Source of the DNA: Glomus cerebriforme
Taxonomy: Eukaryota; Glomeromycota; Glomeromycetes; Glomerales; Glomeraceae
Length of the DNA stretch: 64,000 bases
Reading direction: 5' to 3'
NCBI GenBank assembly: GCA_003550305.1
Contig: QKYT01000020.1
Span: 221,152-285,151 of the forward strand
Below the pieces are notes generated by a model. That model saw nothing but the letters and a program-made list of their open reading frames with translations, searched no databases and was not told the origin of the DNA. A program made the translations under genes and the position numbers. Of this stretch, positions 12,201-24,150 are shown piece by piece. How positions within the stretch are numbered: the stretch's first letter is position 1; each line of letters starts with the position of its first letter.

Positions 12201-12379
12201 GTATATTTTTGGATCATTTTCATATTTAGCATTCTTTCTTATAATGTTATATTGATTTATAGGAAGATAAACGTTATTTGGTACTTAATCCTATGCCGAG
12301 CATCCGTAATGAACTAATTACGGATTATTTAAATAATTTGGAACCACCAAAAATGACAGTGCATCAAGGTCGAGAATGA
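9227..12379 (+). CDS. TCERG1/CA150-like WW and FF domain protein
   Basis: Couples transcription elongation and splicing in animals by binding SF1/U1 factors through WW domains and phosphorylated RNA polymerase II CTD through FF domains. Eleven exons (9227-9624, 9726-10004, 10083-10287, 10364-10448, 10527-10621, 10683-10866, 10947-11038, 11111-11271, 11377-11530, 11750-12196, 12263-12379) sum to 2217 nt, 738 aa. Two WW domains are visible: GWTEHRAPNGMFYYYNAATG and KWYIVNTTEGNEFYYNSETK; then an acidic linker and several FF domains beginning FKSLLKDMEVSPFAIWEKEL. Similarity around the first FF favours TCERG1 over Prp40. The 78-nt intron 10005-10082 is in frame and open, so its retention would add 26 residues. 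The protein would act in the nucleus. Confidence 0.88.
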
Positions 12380-12492
12380 TACAGTAGAATAATATTAGCA
12401 AGAATTTATTAAAAATAGTGGGTCTATATTGTCTAATTTGACATGCATACTATATGTTGTATTTATATAAGTGTAATATTCTAAAAAAATTT

Positions 12493-13944
12493 CTACTTTG
12501 AAAATAAAACAAAAATGTCCGTAAAATGGTCAATTTCTTTTGTATAACCAGATATTTTATCTAACACTTTTAAACCGCCAACTTTCTGCAATCCAGGACT
12601 TAACGGGAAAAACTCTAGGTAAAATTCAACAGAGGCATCTGATGCTAATTCACCCAGGTACTTTGTAGAAGGACCACTAAGTAATACAGAACCCATTTTA
12701 TTTTTAGTAGCTGTTATCGTTAATTTTAAAGTAGATTTCGTCCGATTTCTTATACGACATCCTAATTTAAATGGAATTTCAAGTTCTATTAAAGGTGGAA
12801 TGGATGTTACGGAAAGCTCAATCTCATCCAATATTGGGGGTTTACGTATCAATTGACTTGTCTGTAAACGTCCGGTTTCACCATAGTTTGAACGCCATAC
12901 AATTTCAAGTTTCCCAAGAGCATTTGTTGTCCGTGCAAGTTTATCATCTATTTCGGGTTTTGGTGTTAACATATACAAATATTGACGAATATCTTGTGGG
13001 TTTAAATAATTGTTCTTTCCAAAAATACTTTCTTGTTCTACTTTTGTTAATTTTGCATTATGAGTTTTTTTGACAATATTTGATTTTTCGAACTCTGTAT
13101 TATCATTTTTTAAATTTATTTGACCTTTCGTAATGTTAAAATCATCATTATCATCATTTTCTTCCTTATTCTCAATATTAGATTCTTTATTAATCAAATC
13201 ATTCTTTTCATTAATATTGTCATTAACATTTGTAAGATCTTTCTCATTCATTTCATCATCAGATACCGCATAATTCAAATCCTTATATTTAAAAACTTCC
13301 CCAGGTTCAAAATTCATCTTCTCCAAATACATTAATCTCGTTGCTACGTTTTGAATCTGAACTTCCAAAAACACTGTCCCATCTGCCATACTATTAACTT
13401 TAGTTCTGACTGCGAAAGGATTCAAAACTTGAAATCTATAAAACTTTTTAAAATTCCTTTTCATCCCTTCATCTGAATATTGAACCATACAAACCAAATT
13501 ATGTATACCTAATTCTTTGATCTCGTGTCTTATTATAAATTCGCGTGCTTTACGTGCTTCAACAATTGGAATTGGATTGGAAGCAGTATCCACCAATTGC
13601 AATCGTTGCGAATTTGTTTGAAGTTCTGCCCTAACAATGACATCACGTGCAGCAAGAGTGGAATCGTTATTTATAACAAGATAACCGTCAAAAGTAGCAC
13701 CTAAATAAATATTTTCAAGCGCGTTTGAAGTTTTTGAAGATGAAGATAATAGTTCGTTCTCACTAAGGTCACGCATGTAAATTCTTGATGTTAATTTCGA
13801 ATCAGTAGAATCAAAAGGTTCTACTTGTGACTTCTTTTCAGTTCCTTTGCTGATTGATTGTCTTATAACCTTTAGAGATAACAAATGTTGTGGTTCCCGA
13901 GGCTGTTCTATAATAATGTTGGGATTACCGCTAATTACCGACAT
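12493..13944 (-). CDS. TRAPPC13 (DUF974) TRAPP complex subunit
   Basis: Single exon, about 483 aa from the ATG at 13944 (MSVISGNP); an in-frame ATG at 13998 would add 18 hydrophobic residues but matches the family less well. Recognised by LSLKVIRQSI near the N-terminus, IYLGATFDGYLVINNDS, the pair FYRFQVLNPFAVRTKVN and MYLEKMNFEP, and LGKLEIVWRSNYGETGRLQT near the C-terminal half. A 60-residue Asn/Asp/Glu-rich insert (about nt 13090-13270) interrupts the family profile. TRAPP complexes tether vesicles and activate Rab GTPases at the Golgi and in autophagy. It shares a 150-bp divergent promoter with HEM13 and converges on the TCERG1-like gene 113 bp away. Confidence 0.88.
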   Translation of the reverse strand: MSVISGNPNIIIEQPREPQHLLSLKVIRQSISKGTEKKSQVEPFDSTDSKLTSRIYMRDLSENELLSSSSKTSNALENIYLGATFDGYLVINNDSTLAARDVIVRAELQTNSQRLQLVDTASNPIPIVEARKAREFIIRHEIKELGIHNLVCMVQYSDEGMKRNFKKFYRFQVLNPFAVRTKVNSMADGTVFLEVQIQNVATRLMYLEKMNFEPGEVFKYKDLNYAVSDDEMNEKDLTNVNDNINEKNDLINKESNIENKEENDDNDDFNITKGQINLKNDNTEFEKSNIVKKTHNAKLTKVEQESIFGKNNYLNPQDIRQYLYMLTPKPEIDDKLARTTNALGKLEIVWRSNYGETGRLQTSQLIRKPPILDEIELSVTSIPPLIELEIPFKLGCRIRNRTKSTLKLTITATKNKMGSVLLSGPSTKYLGELASDASVEFYLEFFPLSPGLQKVGGLKVLDKISGYTKEIDHFTDIFVLFSK

Positions 13945-14094
13945 TTTGAAACTTGAATCTATATAAAAACTTGGTATAAAGAGGAGAGAATTTATCAATC
14001 AGAAAATACTGTCCAGATTACATAGGTGACTTTGTGAAACGAAAAAACACGTGTAATTAGATCGGAATTTTTCACTTTTTTTTTTCGTGACAAA
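13945..14094. promoter_or_regulatory. 150-bp bidirectional promoter, TRAPPC13 / HEM13
   Basis: Very short interval between divergent ATGs. It contains ACACGTGT (core CACGTG 14048-14053) and a T run next to the HEM13 start. Leaders of both genes must overlap here. Confidence 0.5.
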
Positions 14095-15480
14095 ATGTTC
14101 TTTCCTTTAATGACACGTTTAGTATCAAGACTACCTTCAAAATTTTCAACAATAAAATTATCTACCAGAATCAATAATGCTATACACGTTAAATATACTA
14201 CTAAAGCACCATTTATAAATAAATCCACATTTTCTAACCATTTTCTAATAAACTACAGAATGACAGTTGCATTTTGTTTCATAAGTAGTGGACTTTCCTT
14301 TTATTATCTTAATGGAAGTTCTCAGGTATAAAATTTTAGGTCGCAAGTTTCAACAAGTTATTTAGAATTAATGATGTTCTATTTGTTTTTATTGCTTAGC
14401 TTATTGGTCAAGTTGAATGTGCTTCATCGGTAAATGATAAAGTTATCAATTCATTCTGTATGGTTATAAATTTATTTAGGATAACTAATAATTCTAATAA
14501 TTCAATTTATATTACTGTTTTAGAATATTGATATCAACAATGATAAAAATGTACCTATGCGCCTTAGAATGGAAGAATATATAAAATCTTTACAACAACT
14601 AATCACTAAAGAAATTGAATCTCTTGATGGTAAAAAATTCAAATTTGATCATTGGGTAAGAGATCAAGGTGGAGAAGGAATTTCTTGTATCTTACAAGAT
14701 GGGAATGTTTTTGAAAAAGCTGGTGTAAATATTTCAATTGTTCATGGAAAATTACCTGAAGCAGCAGTACAACAAATGAAATCACGCAATAAAGAAATTG
14801 ATCCATCTAAGGGACCTTATCCATTTTTTGCCGCTGGAATTTCAATTGTTATGCATCCACATAATCCCTACGCACCAACCGTACATTTAAATTATAGATA
14901 TTTTGAGATCAATAATGAAGATGGAACTCCAAAAACATGGTGGTTTGGTGGTGGATCTGATCTTACACCTTCTTATCTTTTTGAAGAAGATGCAGTTCAT
15001 TTCCATAAAACACTAAAGGAAGCATGTGATAAACATGATGTCACATTTTATCCTGAATTCAAAAAATGGTGTGATACATACTTTTATTTACAACATCGTG
15101 GTGAAGCACGCGGAGTCGGTGGTATATTCTTTGATGATATGGATAGAAAACCTGCTGAAGAAATATTTGCTTTTGTAAAGCAATGCGGTGATGCCTTTCT
15201 TCCATCTTATGTTCCAATCATCAAAAAGAGAATGAATATGAAATTCGGTAAAGAAGAGAAACATTGGCAACAATTACGAAGAGGACGATATGTTGAATTT
15301 AATCTTATATGGGATCGTGGAACAAAGTTTGGATTGCAAACTCCAGGTGCAAGGATTGAAAGTATACTTATGTCATTACCCTTAACTGCAAGATGGGAAT
15401 ATATGCACGTTCCTGAGAAAAATAGTCGCGAAAAAAAATTGATGGATGTGTTGAAAAATCCACGTGATTGGGTAGCATAG
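14095..15480 (+). CDS. HEM13: coproporphyrinogen III oxidase, oxygen-dependent
   Basis: Converts coproporphyrinogen III to protoporphyrinogen IX in haem synthesis, using O2. Exons 14095-14325, 14400-14429 (30 nt) and 14524-15480 give 405 aa. Motifs: [69 protein letters not shown], and the C-terminal [29 protein letters not shown]; catalytic-site residues are intact. The first ~77 residues are basic and Ser/Thr-rich with one hydrophobic segment ([15 protein letters not shown]), like a mitochondrial presequence plus anchor as in animal enzymes; yeast Hem13 is cytosolic, so mitochondrial intermembrane location is an inference. Confidence 0.96.
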
Positions 15481-16552
15481 AAAACGAATATATTACTATT
15501 GACAGGACCATTAGAAGATCCAAAGCAAGTTTCACGGCTTTAATTTTTCACATCGAATAATTTTAAATCAGTGTTACAAATATGAATATTTCTCATGAAT
15601 TTTAACTTATAAAATCGAACAGAAAAAGAATGTATAGACAATTTTCTAAATAATGACTTTTAATCAGAAATAAATTATGAAGGAAAAAAGACTTTGCAAA
15701 CGACAGTTGTTAAAAAAGATGTTAAACAAAAAAAGAAAATGATCAGCTATACAAAATAATTTCTATATAACTTTATTAACAATAAAAAATATATTATTAA
15801 TAATATGATTGTATAGCTACTCCGTTGTTTATAAGAATAAACTCTAGAAGTTCTAATCTAGATCATGAACAAATCTTAAACTAGTAAACAATAGATCATC
15901 ACAGAAATTTTGCTAGTAAGTATTATTACAATTCTTCTATTTGATATATCATATTGCACATGGGTTTTATAAATTTATGGAAATGAGCTAATTCATCGAT
16001 AATTACATCTTAGCGATTATACTGTAAACAGCATTAGAAATCAAACCAGTTTTTGAAAATGCAATAAACATAATTCATATTGAATAGTTTTGTTGACATA
16101 AAATTTCAATCAAAAAAAAGGGGAATTCTTTAGATCTTCAAGAACAGGAATTTCATGTTAATTGCCATTCATTAAAATCATAATTTGGTTCAAGAAATAT
16201 AATTCAAAACAATGAAACTATTGAACAATTTGAAGAATTAATTGAATGATTCCTTGGAAAAGGTTAATACAAAACAAAATGATACAAGTAATATAAGTAA
16301 ATATATCCCACCCTTCCTCCTCTCCTATTTTTCTTAATAAGAATCAATTCACGCCATAACTCCATATTCTACTTTATAGCAATTTTAAAATTGTGAAGAA
16401 ATTGAAAGCATTTTATCTGTCGTACAAGATCCGCAATATCGTAATTTTTGAGGCGACAAAACGGGCATTGATAATCATGGATCATGGCCAAATATGAACT
16501 GAATAGGATCAGCAACTAAAAAATTTTCTGATAAAAAAAATTTTTTTCTAAA
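15481..16552. other. intergenic spacer
   Basis: 3' flank of HEM13 and promoter of RCL1. No ORF, RNA gene or repeat recognised. T/A runs just before the RCL1 ATG. Confidence 0.4.
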
Positions 16553-18057
16553 ATGAGTGGTAGTCAGTCAAGTAAAGTATTAAAGTTTTCAGGACATGGA
16601 TATTTAAGACAAAGGCTTATTCTTGCTACATTAAGTGGAAGGATTATCAAAATTAATAAAATTCGGTCCGAAGATAATGATCCTGGTTTAAAAGGTATAT
16701 AAAGCTAATCCTTAAAATGAGAAAAATACTATTTGAAAATCCGGCAAACCACCATTCAAGGAACATTTGTTTTGATAATTGAAACAAATTTTTATAATAG
16801 ATTTCGAAGCAAGTTTTCTAAGATTACTTGAAAAAGTAACAAATGGTTCAACCATTGAAATCAATTACACAGGTATATTTAATTATTTTTGAGTTATTTA
16901 CCTCACCTCACTAGACTAACATTGTTACCTTCTTTAAAATAGGTACATCTATATTATACAAACCGGGAGTGATAACTGGAGGAAAAATTTATCATGAATG
17001 TGGTACATCAAGAGGAATTGGATATTTCTTGGAACCGTTAGTTGCATTGGCACCATTCAGTAAACAACCGTTTGATTTGACACTCACTGGAATAACTAAT
17101 GATAACACAGATATATCTGTATGTGAAAAAAAAATATTTTGAAAAATATTTATTATAATGTAATTTATTGTTACTTATTAATTTTGCCATATAATGATAG
17201 ATGGATAGTATGAGAACAGTGACTTTGTTACAATTAAAAAAATTTGGTATCGAAGAAGGACTCGAATTGAAGGTAATTAAACTTCTGCTATGTTGTTATT
17301 GTTTTTTTAGAGAAAAGGCTAACTTTTGATATAAAATTAGATTAGTAAACGTGGATCAGCACCTTTAGGAGGGGGAGAAGTTAATTTTAAATGTCCAATA
17401 ATAAGATCATTAAAACCAATGCAATTTACTGATGAAGGTAGAATAAAACGTATTCGTGGTATAGCAAGTTGTACGAGAGTATCACCACAAAATGCCAATA
17501 GATTAGTAGATTCAGCTAGATCTGTATTAAATAGATATATACCTGATATATATATTTATACTGATGTATATAAAGGTGAAGAATCTGGCAAATCACCAGG
17601 ATTTGCCTTAAATCTAGTTGCTGAATCTACTACAGGTGTTTTATATTGTTCCGAACAAGCTGCTTTATCTGGTGAAACCCCTGAAGATATTGGCAGCAGA
17701 ACCGCTAAATTATTATTAAATGAAATAAGTAAAGGCGGTTGTGTTGATTCTTTGAATCAATGGTTAATTTTATTATTAATGGTACTTGGTCCTGAAGATG
17801 TATCAAAAATTCGAATTGGGAAATTAACGGCTTTTACGTACGTATAACATTTTTTTAAAAAAAAATTTTATAAATATATATATATTAGAAAATACTAATT
17901 TATTAAATTTTTTCTTTCTTTTAGGATACAATATTTAAGAGATATAAAAGATATTTTTGATGTTACTTTTAAAATTAAATTAGACACCACAAATAATTCA
18001 TTATTATTGGCTTGTGTTGGTGTCGGTTATATTAACTATAGCAAGAAAACAACTTAA
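16553..18057 (+). CDS. RCL1: RNA 3'-terminal phosphate cyclase-like protein, 18S rRNA processing
   Basis: U3 snoRNP-associated factor required for early pre-18S rRNA cleavage in the nucleolus; the family has lost cyclase activity. Six exons (16553-16694, 16801-16872, 16943-17118, 17201-17272, 17341-17837, 17925-18057) sum to 1092 nt, 363 aa, the expected size. Motifs: LKFSGHGYLRQRLILATLSG, IITGGKIYHECGTSRGIGYF-like, KRGSAPLGGGEVNFKCPI, and GVLYCSEQAALSGETPEDIG. The catalytic His of true RtcA enzymes is absent from the expected C-terminal position as far as I can see, in keeping with RCL1. The stop is 58 bp from the converging eL31 stop. Confidence 0.93.
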
Positions 18058-18114
18058 GCAACACACAAATAAAATTAAAATGTATTCTTTGAAAGATAAA
18101 AAAGGAGATTTTAT

Positions 18115-18630
18115 TTATTGATCAACAATTTCAGTTTGCGTTCCTGAATCCGAAAAAAAATGTTTATTTAAATCAATAAAATTAAATTGAGAGGAAAAAG
18201 GATAATTAATTAATTACCTTTGAATGAAATCATTGGTACGTAAGAGACATGAGTATACAATTTCTCTTTAGCATCCTCTTCATCATTTCTACGTCTAGCA
18301 AGACGTATACGCATACGACGAGGGACACTTCTAACACCTTGTTTCCAAATTTCTTTATTCAACAATGGATCCAAACGAACATCATTTGTACCCATATGTT
18401 TTTTAGCAAAATCTTGAATTGCTTTAACTGCATGTGGTGCACGTTTCTTAAAACTCCTATAAATATATCCATATTAACATTTAGAGGTTTGTAAATAATT
18501 ATTAAAAAATTAATCATGATTTTACGATAAATTACCGTCCGTGAATTGATTTGTGTAAATGAATTGTATAATCTCTTGTCACGACATCAGCGATCGCGCT
18601 ACGTGTAGTTGGTTTTTTTTCTTTAGCCAT
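18115..18630 (-). CDS. RPL31: 60S ribosomal protein eL31
   Basis: Three coding exons, 18630-18536, 18456-18218 and 18143-18115, give 120 aa, matching the family. It starts [20 protein letters not shown] and contains [34 protein letters not shown] and [17 protein letters not shown], ending GTQTEIVDQ. eL31 lies at the peptide exit tunnel of the large subunit. A TATAG acceptor two bases before the ATG indicates a 5'-leader intron, whose upstream sequence is tandemly duplicated. Confidence 0.96.
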
Positions 18631-19142
18631 TCCTATACAATAAATATTTAAAAATTAATACCTAATTTCTCTTGAATAAATTAATATAATTAAATCAATT
18701 AAATTCAGTTTTAAAAAAGAATAGTCTTTAATCAATTTTTCAATGGATGATTAACTAAATACTTAATAAAATAATATCTTTTGCTTAAAGAAAATAAATG
18801 AATAAAATTTTAATATTATTGTATCAAAATCGATTTTTTCAACGAATGATTGAATACTTACTAAAATTACCAAAATGATATCTTTCTTTTTAAGAAAAAA
18901 TTTTATAAAAACTGAATAAAATTATGAATAATCTTTTTAAATCAATTTTTTTAAAAATATATATATATATATGATTAATCACTACTTACCAAAAATAATA
19001 TCGAGCTTAAAGGAAACCAAGAAAAAAATTTTTTTGATCTTTTAAAAATTTCTTTGTGTAACATGGCCTGATCTGATCATCCAGTAAAATCACTGCATTT
19101 TATCAACGATAATTTTTTTTTCAGTAGAGGGAGGAAGAAAAA
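18631..19142 (-). repeat. eL31 5' leader: three degenerate exon-donor cassettes; shared promoter with IPI3
   Basis: Three imperfect units of about 105-120 bp (near 18711-18820, 18825-18930, 18930-19025) share TCAATTTTTT, an AYGRATGATT block and, on the minus strand, an acceptor-like CTTTAAG, a 15-24-nt segment GATATYATTTT, and a donor. The unit nearest the promoter has GGTAAGTAGTG, the middle one GTAAGTATTC, and the one nearest the ATG has lost the GT (AAGTATT). The most likely leader intron runs from about 18990 to 18633. This is also the divergent promoter for the Ipi3 gene. Confidence 0.5.
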
Positions 19143-21329
19143 ATGTTGTCAGAAGTAGTACTTTGTTCATCAACAACAGATTCTATTATAAATGTCCTAG
19201 ATTTTCGTACTGGTACTTTATATACTTCTTTTAAACAAAATAATTGTTTTAAACATGCTTTAGCTTTAATACCATATCCTGGACAGTGTGATAGAATTGG
19301 TTTAATAATTTCTGCTCAAGCGGATAAATCTTTATTACATATATATTCGTTTCAAAAGGTCTGTCTCCACTCGCATTAAGGGAATAAACCATCTTTTGTT
19401 AAATTTGATTATTGAGTATTAAAAATAAATCATTTTGTTAGGACCAAGTACATTTGAAATTTATATGCCCTGAGAAGATAGTTGCGTTAGTGGTATCAAA
19501 TAGAGGAGCATTTTGCGCTGGTGGAACTGATAACGGAAAGATTTACATTTGGGAGGTACAAATTTAATAAGCTTTGAACACTTTTATTCATAAAAAAAAA
19601 AACAAATTAATTAATTGAATGATTTTATCTAAAGATTTCTACAGGAATACTATGCAAAGTATTTGATGGTCATTATAAAAAGATTAATGTACTAAAATTT
19701 ACTAGTGATGATTCTGCCTTAATATCTGGTAGTGAGGATGCGGGTGTAAATGTATGGCTATTAACTAGGTGAGTTGTGTTTTCTTAAAAAATAAATGTAC
19801 ATATATGTATTTATTAAAAATCGATTTATAAATTTAGTTTGCTGGATGATTCAGTTGATGAAACACCTTCACCTTATTATACATGGTCTGAACATTCATT
19901 ACCAATAACTGATATTTGGTGTGGAATAGGAAATTTTAATACAACAAGAGTATTAACTTCTTCATTGGATCACACATGTAAAGTAAGTTGGTTGTATCAC
20001 AATATTAAATTTTTTATTTCCATTTAATAATTAATAACCTTTAAAAAATTTATAATGATTAGTTATGGGATTTGGCAACAGGATACCTTTTAACAACATT
20101 TATATTTCCAACAGTAATAACATGTATAATAGTTGATCCAGCCGAAAGAATGTTTTTTGGAGGTGGTAATGATAATTTAATATATCAAGTATATTTATAT
20201 AGAAAACAAGAAAATAGAGGATATTCCGCGACCAATAGTAATGAGGAAATTATTGCTGTTGGGGGTACCGGTTCAATTGAAGATGTTTGTGAAATTTCCT
20301 CTTCTAAAGATAATAGGAAAGGAAATGTTTTTAAAGGACATAGGTTAGTTATTAAACAAAATTTCTCAATATCTGAAAATTAGTTCATTCAATGATGAAT
20401 AATTAATTTATTTAATTTATTTAAAAATATATGTAAAAAGTTCTTCAATTACTACACTTGCACTTTCATATGATGCAACTTTGTTATTATCAGGATCACA
20501 AGATGGAACATTAATGATATGGGATATAACAAGTAAACAGATGATAAAAAATTTCTCTCATTATAAAGGTATTGATTATTATTTAAGTATTCCCTTTTTT
20601 TTTCTCTTAATAATATAAATATATTTATTTTATATTTGAATTTTTAGGACCTATAACGAATTTATTTACATTCATAAAACCACCAGATTTAGTTTCATCT
20701 ATAAATAATTTATCAAATAAAATTCCAATTCAACCAATACAATTATTTCAAAGAAATACTAAACAACATTCTGAACAAAAAATTAATGTTGAATATGTTA
20801 ATATTATATTAAATGATAATACGAAGGTAAAAGTTATTTTTGGGTTAATATGATTTATTAATTTATTTATTTAAATTGTTTATATATATATGTGTGTACT
20901 TTTTTTGTAGGAGATGGAATTATTTGAATATAATTGTACAGGTCAAGCTATCACATCTCCAGAATTATATGATCTACAAAAAGCAAAACAAACACTACTT
21001 CAACTTCAAGTAAGTAAACATTATGTACATACTGATGAATTTATTCCAAATTGTTTTATAAAAAGCGAAAAAAAATAGTGTATAAAATATAAATTATACC
21101 CAATGTATACGTTATAATTACATAATACATATATATATTTTTTTAGGCTGAAGATAATACATCAACTTTACAATCACAAATTTCATCATTACAAACGGAA
21201 TTATTACGTATACATAATCAATATCAACGTATTAAAGGATTAAATAATGAATTATATCAAGAATTAGTAACTGATTTTATTAAAAAAAGAAAGGAGAATG
21301 AAGATCAGAAACAAATGAGTAATAGTTAA
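19143..21329 (+). CDS. IPI3: WDR18/Ipi3-like WD40 protein of the Rix1 complex
   Basis: Nine exons (19143-19358, 19442-19555, 19635-19768, 19838-19982, 20063-20343, 20441-20568, 20648-20826, 20911-21009, 21147-21329) sum to 1479 nt, 492 aa. WD40 repeats are visible: FCAGGTDNGKIYIWEISTG, LISGSEDAGVNVWLL, VLTSSLDHTCKLWDLATG and LLSGSQDGTLMIWDI; the protein ends in a coiled coil (LQLQAEDNTSTLQSQISSLQ onwards). The N-terminus LSEVVLCSSTTDSIINVLD and this coiled-coil tail match the WDR18/Ipi3 family, which works with Rix1 and Ipi1 in ITS2 processing and 60S export. Placement beside RCL1 and eL31 fits a ribosome-biogenesis neighbourhood, though linkage in fungi need not be functional. Confidence 0.87.
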
Positions 21330-22162
21330 AAAAAGATTTTAAATAGTAACAATTTTTTTTTAATGGGATAAAAAAGAAAAAAATGTGGCAAATCTTGTTA
21401 CAAAATTATTAAAAATTATTTTAACAAGTTTCAATTTTCAAAAGCCCTAAAGGCAAAGAGTTTGAATGGGACCAAATTGGGAAATAACTTGGCATTAAAA
21501 AATATATTAAAAATATTCGATAAAAGTATTCCATACTAGTTTGATTAGTTAACAAAATTTTTCGACCAATAAAAATCGTAATTTATTCAGGTAAAATCTG
21601 TTAACAGTTAATATATTAAATTAATAAAAAAAAAAAAAAAAAATTTATGATGTAAAAATTATCAAAGATTGCTTGCATTAAGTCATAAGCCCGGATTAAA
21701 AATAATTAGTAAGGTTTATACGACTGTGCGCATTGCATATCAATGCATTAATTATCTTACTAATTTCAGTCTCGAAAAAAAAAGCGATAGACTGAAATTC
21801 TTTTAATAATAAATAATTTTCACGAAATAAAGTAATTGCATGGGTGTGTGCGGTTTAAATAAAAAAATCAGTTGATAAAAATGATGTTGCGAAACGATAA
21901 CAAGTAAAAAATTGTTTCAGAAGGAAGTAACAAGTTTAATTTTAGTTTGACTGGTTTAAAAATATTTAAAAAATTTCTTTTTTTGTTATCTAACAATAAA
22001 TTAAAAATGATGATTTACCAAATTTTTGGTTTTTTTTAGATAATGTTACAATTTATGCATAAATAAAGTAAAAAATTTATTTGTGTAATAAGTTAATTAT
22101 TGTCAACTGTTAACGTAAAAATTACACAAGATAACAGGAAATTAATTCTTCCTTTTTTAATG

Positions 22163-22194
<32 letters not shown>

Positions 22195-24150
22195 GTGAAA
22201 TAAAAGGGATTTGAAAGAATAAAATTTTATTTCTTTTTATTTCTTTTGAAATTATCCCAATTAATACGTAAATTATTAAAAAAGTTTATCAACAAAAATG
22301 TGGAGATTCAATTAATTACCGTTAATGATGATGTTTATTATTTATTATTTATAATAAAAATAACATAAAAATAACATATGAAAGAAATAAATTATTCCGT
22401 GATTGAAATATTTATATACATAATGTCACCACAATTTATTTTCCGTAAAAAAAAAAAAAAAAACGTGTTTATCCAACCATGCGATTATTATAAAATAATT
22501 AAATACATAAAAAAAAAAAAAAAAAAATCTTTTTTTTCGAGATATACTGAATTCTTAAATGTTGTAACCTATCTCCTTTGCTTTTAACCTTACAGCGCTT
22601 ATGATCGCTTGGGATTGACATAAATTTTGACAATAATGAAATGAAATTGAAATACCAATCAAATGCAAATTAAAATATTAAAACAATTGTCAATGAAGAT
22701 CAGATGTTTTTTTACTATCTTTACTATCTTTGTAAAATAAAAGATTATATTGAAATAAATGTGGAAAACAAAAGTAACATATTTATATGCTTTTATGTCC
22801 TTAATTCTTATATGACGAAGTTTTTGGAGTTTCTCAATTGTGTCAGATTATTATTATGGTTCATTAGGCTCATTACTTTCATTGTTGTTTTACCTTCTAA
22901 TACAAATATTCTTACGTAAAAATTTCTTCATTCTTTTTTTCTTTTATTAGAGCAAAGTTAAATTTGAAATTTCGGCTGATGGAATGTATATTCTATTATG
23001 CAGGCTAAAATGTACTTTATTTAGCGCGCGTTTATTGCCCTGCATTTGTAACAAATTTTTTTTTTTTTTTACCCAATAAAACGTAAATTAGATAAATATT
23101 TATGTTTATATGAATTTTTTTCTTTGATATTAAAATACTTGCCATTTTAGTCCTATTTTGGTTTTTGGTTTAAACTTTTTAAACTGTATTACCATTTAAA
23201 AAAATATAATATGAGATATATGTATTAAAATAAATGTTATCGATTCTCGTGTCACCTTAAGAAAATAAATTATGAAATTTTGCTCAGAAATTTATTTACG
23301 TTTGTTTTTTTTTCCTCTCATTTTCAATCTGGGAGAAAAGGTACTGTATGTTGTTTATTCGGTCTCTTTATACCCTAAAAGAAAAACAAGCAAATTTAAA
23401 GCAGTCTTCTTGTTTGCTAACTGCGACTCTTTGAAACTTATCAAAAAAACAATTTTTTTACCTTTAAAAAAAAATTATTATTACGACTTTTAGTTGTCCT
23501 TCAACTTTTTTTTTTTTTTTTTTCTTCAAAAAATCAAAAAAAAGTGTGACGTATTATTCTTTGTATCCTTTTTTTTTACCAATTTATTATTTTTTTTATT
23601 TAAAAAAAAATCTATTTCGCGTTTCATATGATACATCAAAAAAATTATATCTAGTCTATATGATATAAGAGATCCCTTACAAGGTCCTTTACGATCTTTA
23701 AAACGTAAGGGCAACCCCTTTTGTATATTTTGCCCTTAATTCAAAAAAAAAAATAATAATTCTTTTATCAAAAACAGATTTTTTTTTTTTTTTACCGACC
23801 TTTTTTTCTTTTTTACCGTTAAAGAGTCGGTAATATAATATATAATATATTTTATATATACATATATATATATGTATATATGTATACATATATTATATTT
23901 TGTAAATTGGAATAAATAAAATTTGACGTCACGACAGCTCCAACTGCTGTCAAAGATCCCATTCCTTTGCGAAACAATCTGAAAGTTTCGCGTTAATCCT
24001 TTTTTTTTTTTTTTTGTGAACACTTAAACATCAGTCGCTGTGCGGCTCCAACAAGTTTTCCACTCTTTGAAAAGTGTGGTCGTGCACCCACACTTACATA
24101 TTAAACAATTGTGGAGTTCAATTATTGGACAACCTCAAGAAATTTCAAAT
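21330..24150. other. 2.8-kb A+T-rich intergenic region
   Basis: No gene I can support. Many long A and T runs (for example 22148-22195, 22500-22530), TA-rich microsatellite at 23833-23895, and a weak inverted pair ATTAGTAAG/CTTACTAAT near 21707 and 21755. The last few hundred bases are presumably the promoter and leader of the gene at 24151. Confidence 0.4.

Noticed and set aside
13945..13998. Upstream start of TRAPPC13
   Set aside because: The extra 18 residues are hydrophobic and not typical of the family; the ATG at 13944 is preferred.
21700..21770. Structured RNA candidate around ATTAGTAAG/CTTACTAAT
   Set aside because: Only nine paired bases with a long loop; no conserved element recognised.
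22378..24023. Several short ORFs in the 21-24 kb spacer
   Set aside because: They consist of Lys/Phe/Ile/Tyr from A and T runs and lack any domain or splice context.
24040..24150. N-terminal extension of the disordered protein
   Set aside because: The frame is open but begins with GTG; the first ATG is at 24151, so the extension is not supported in a eukaryote.
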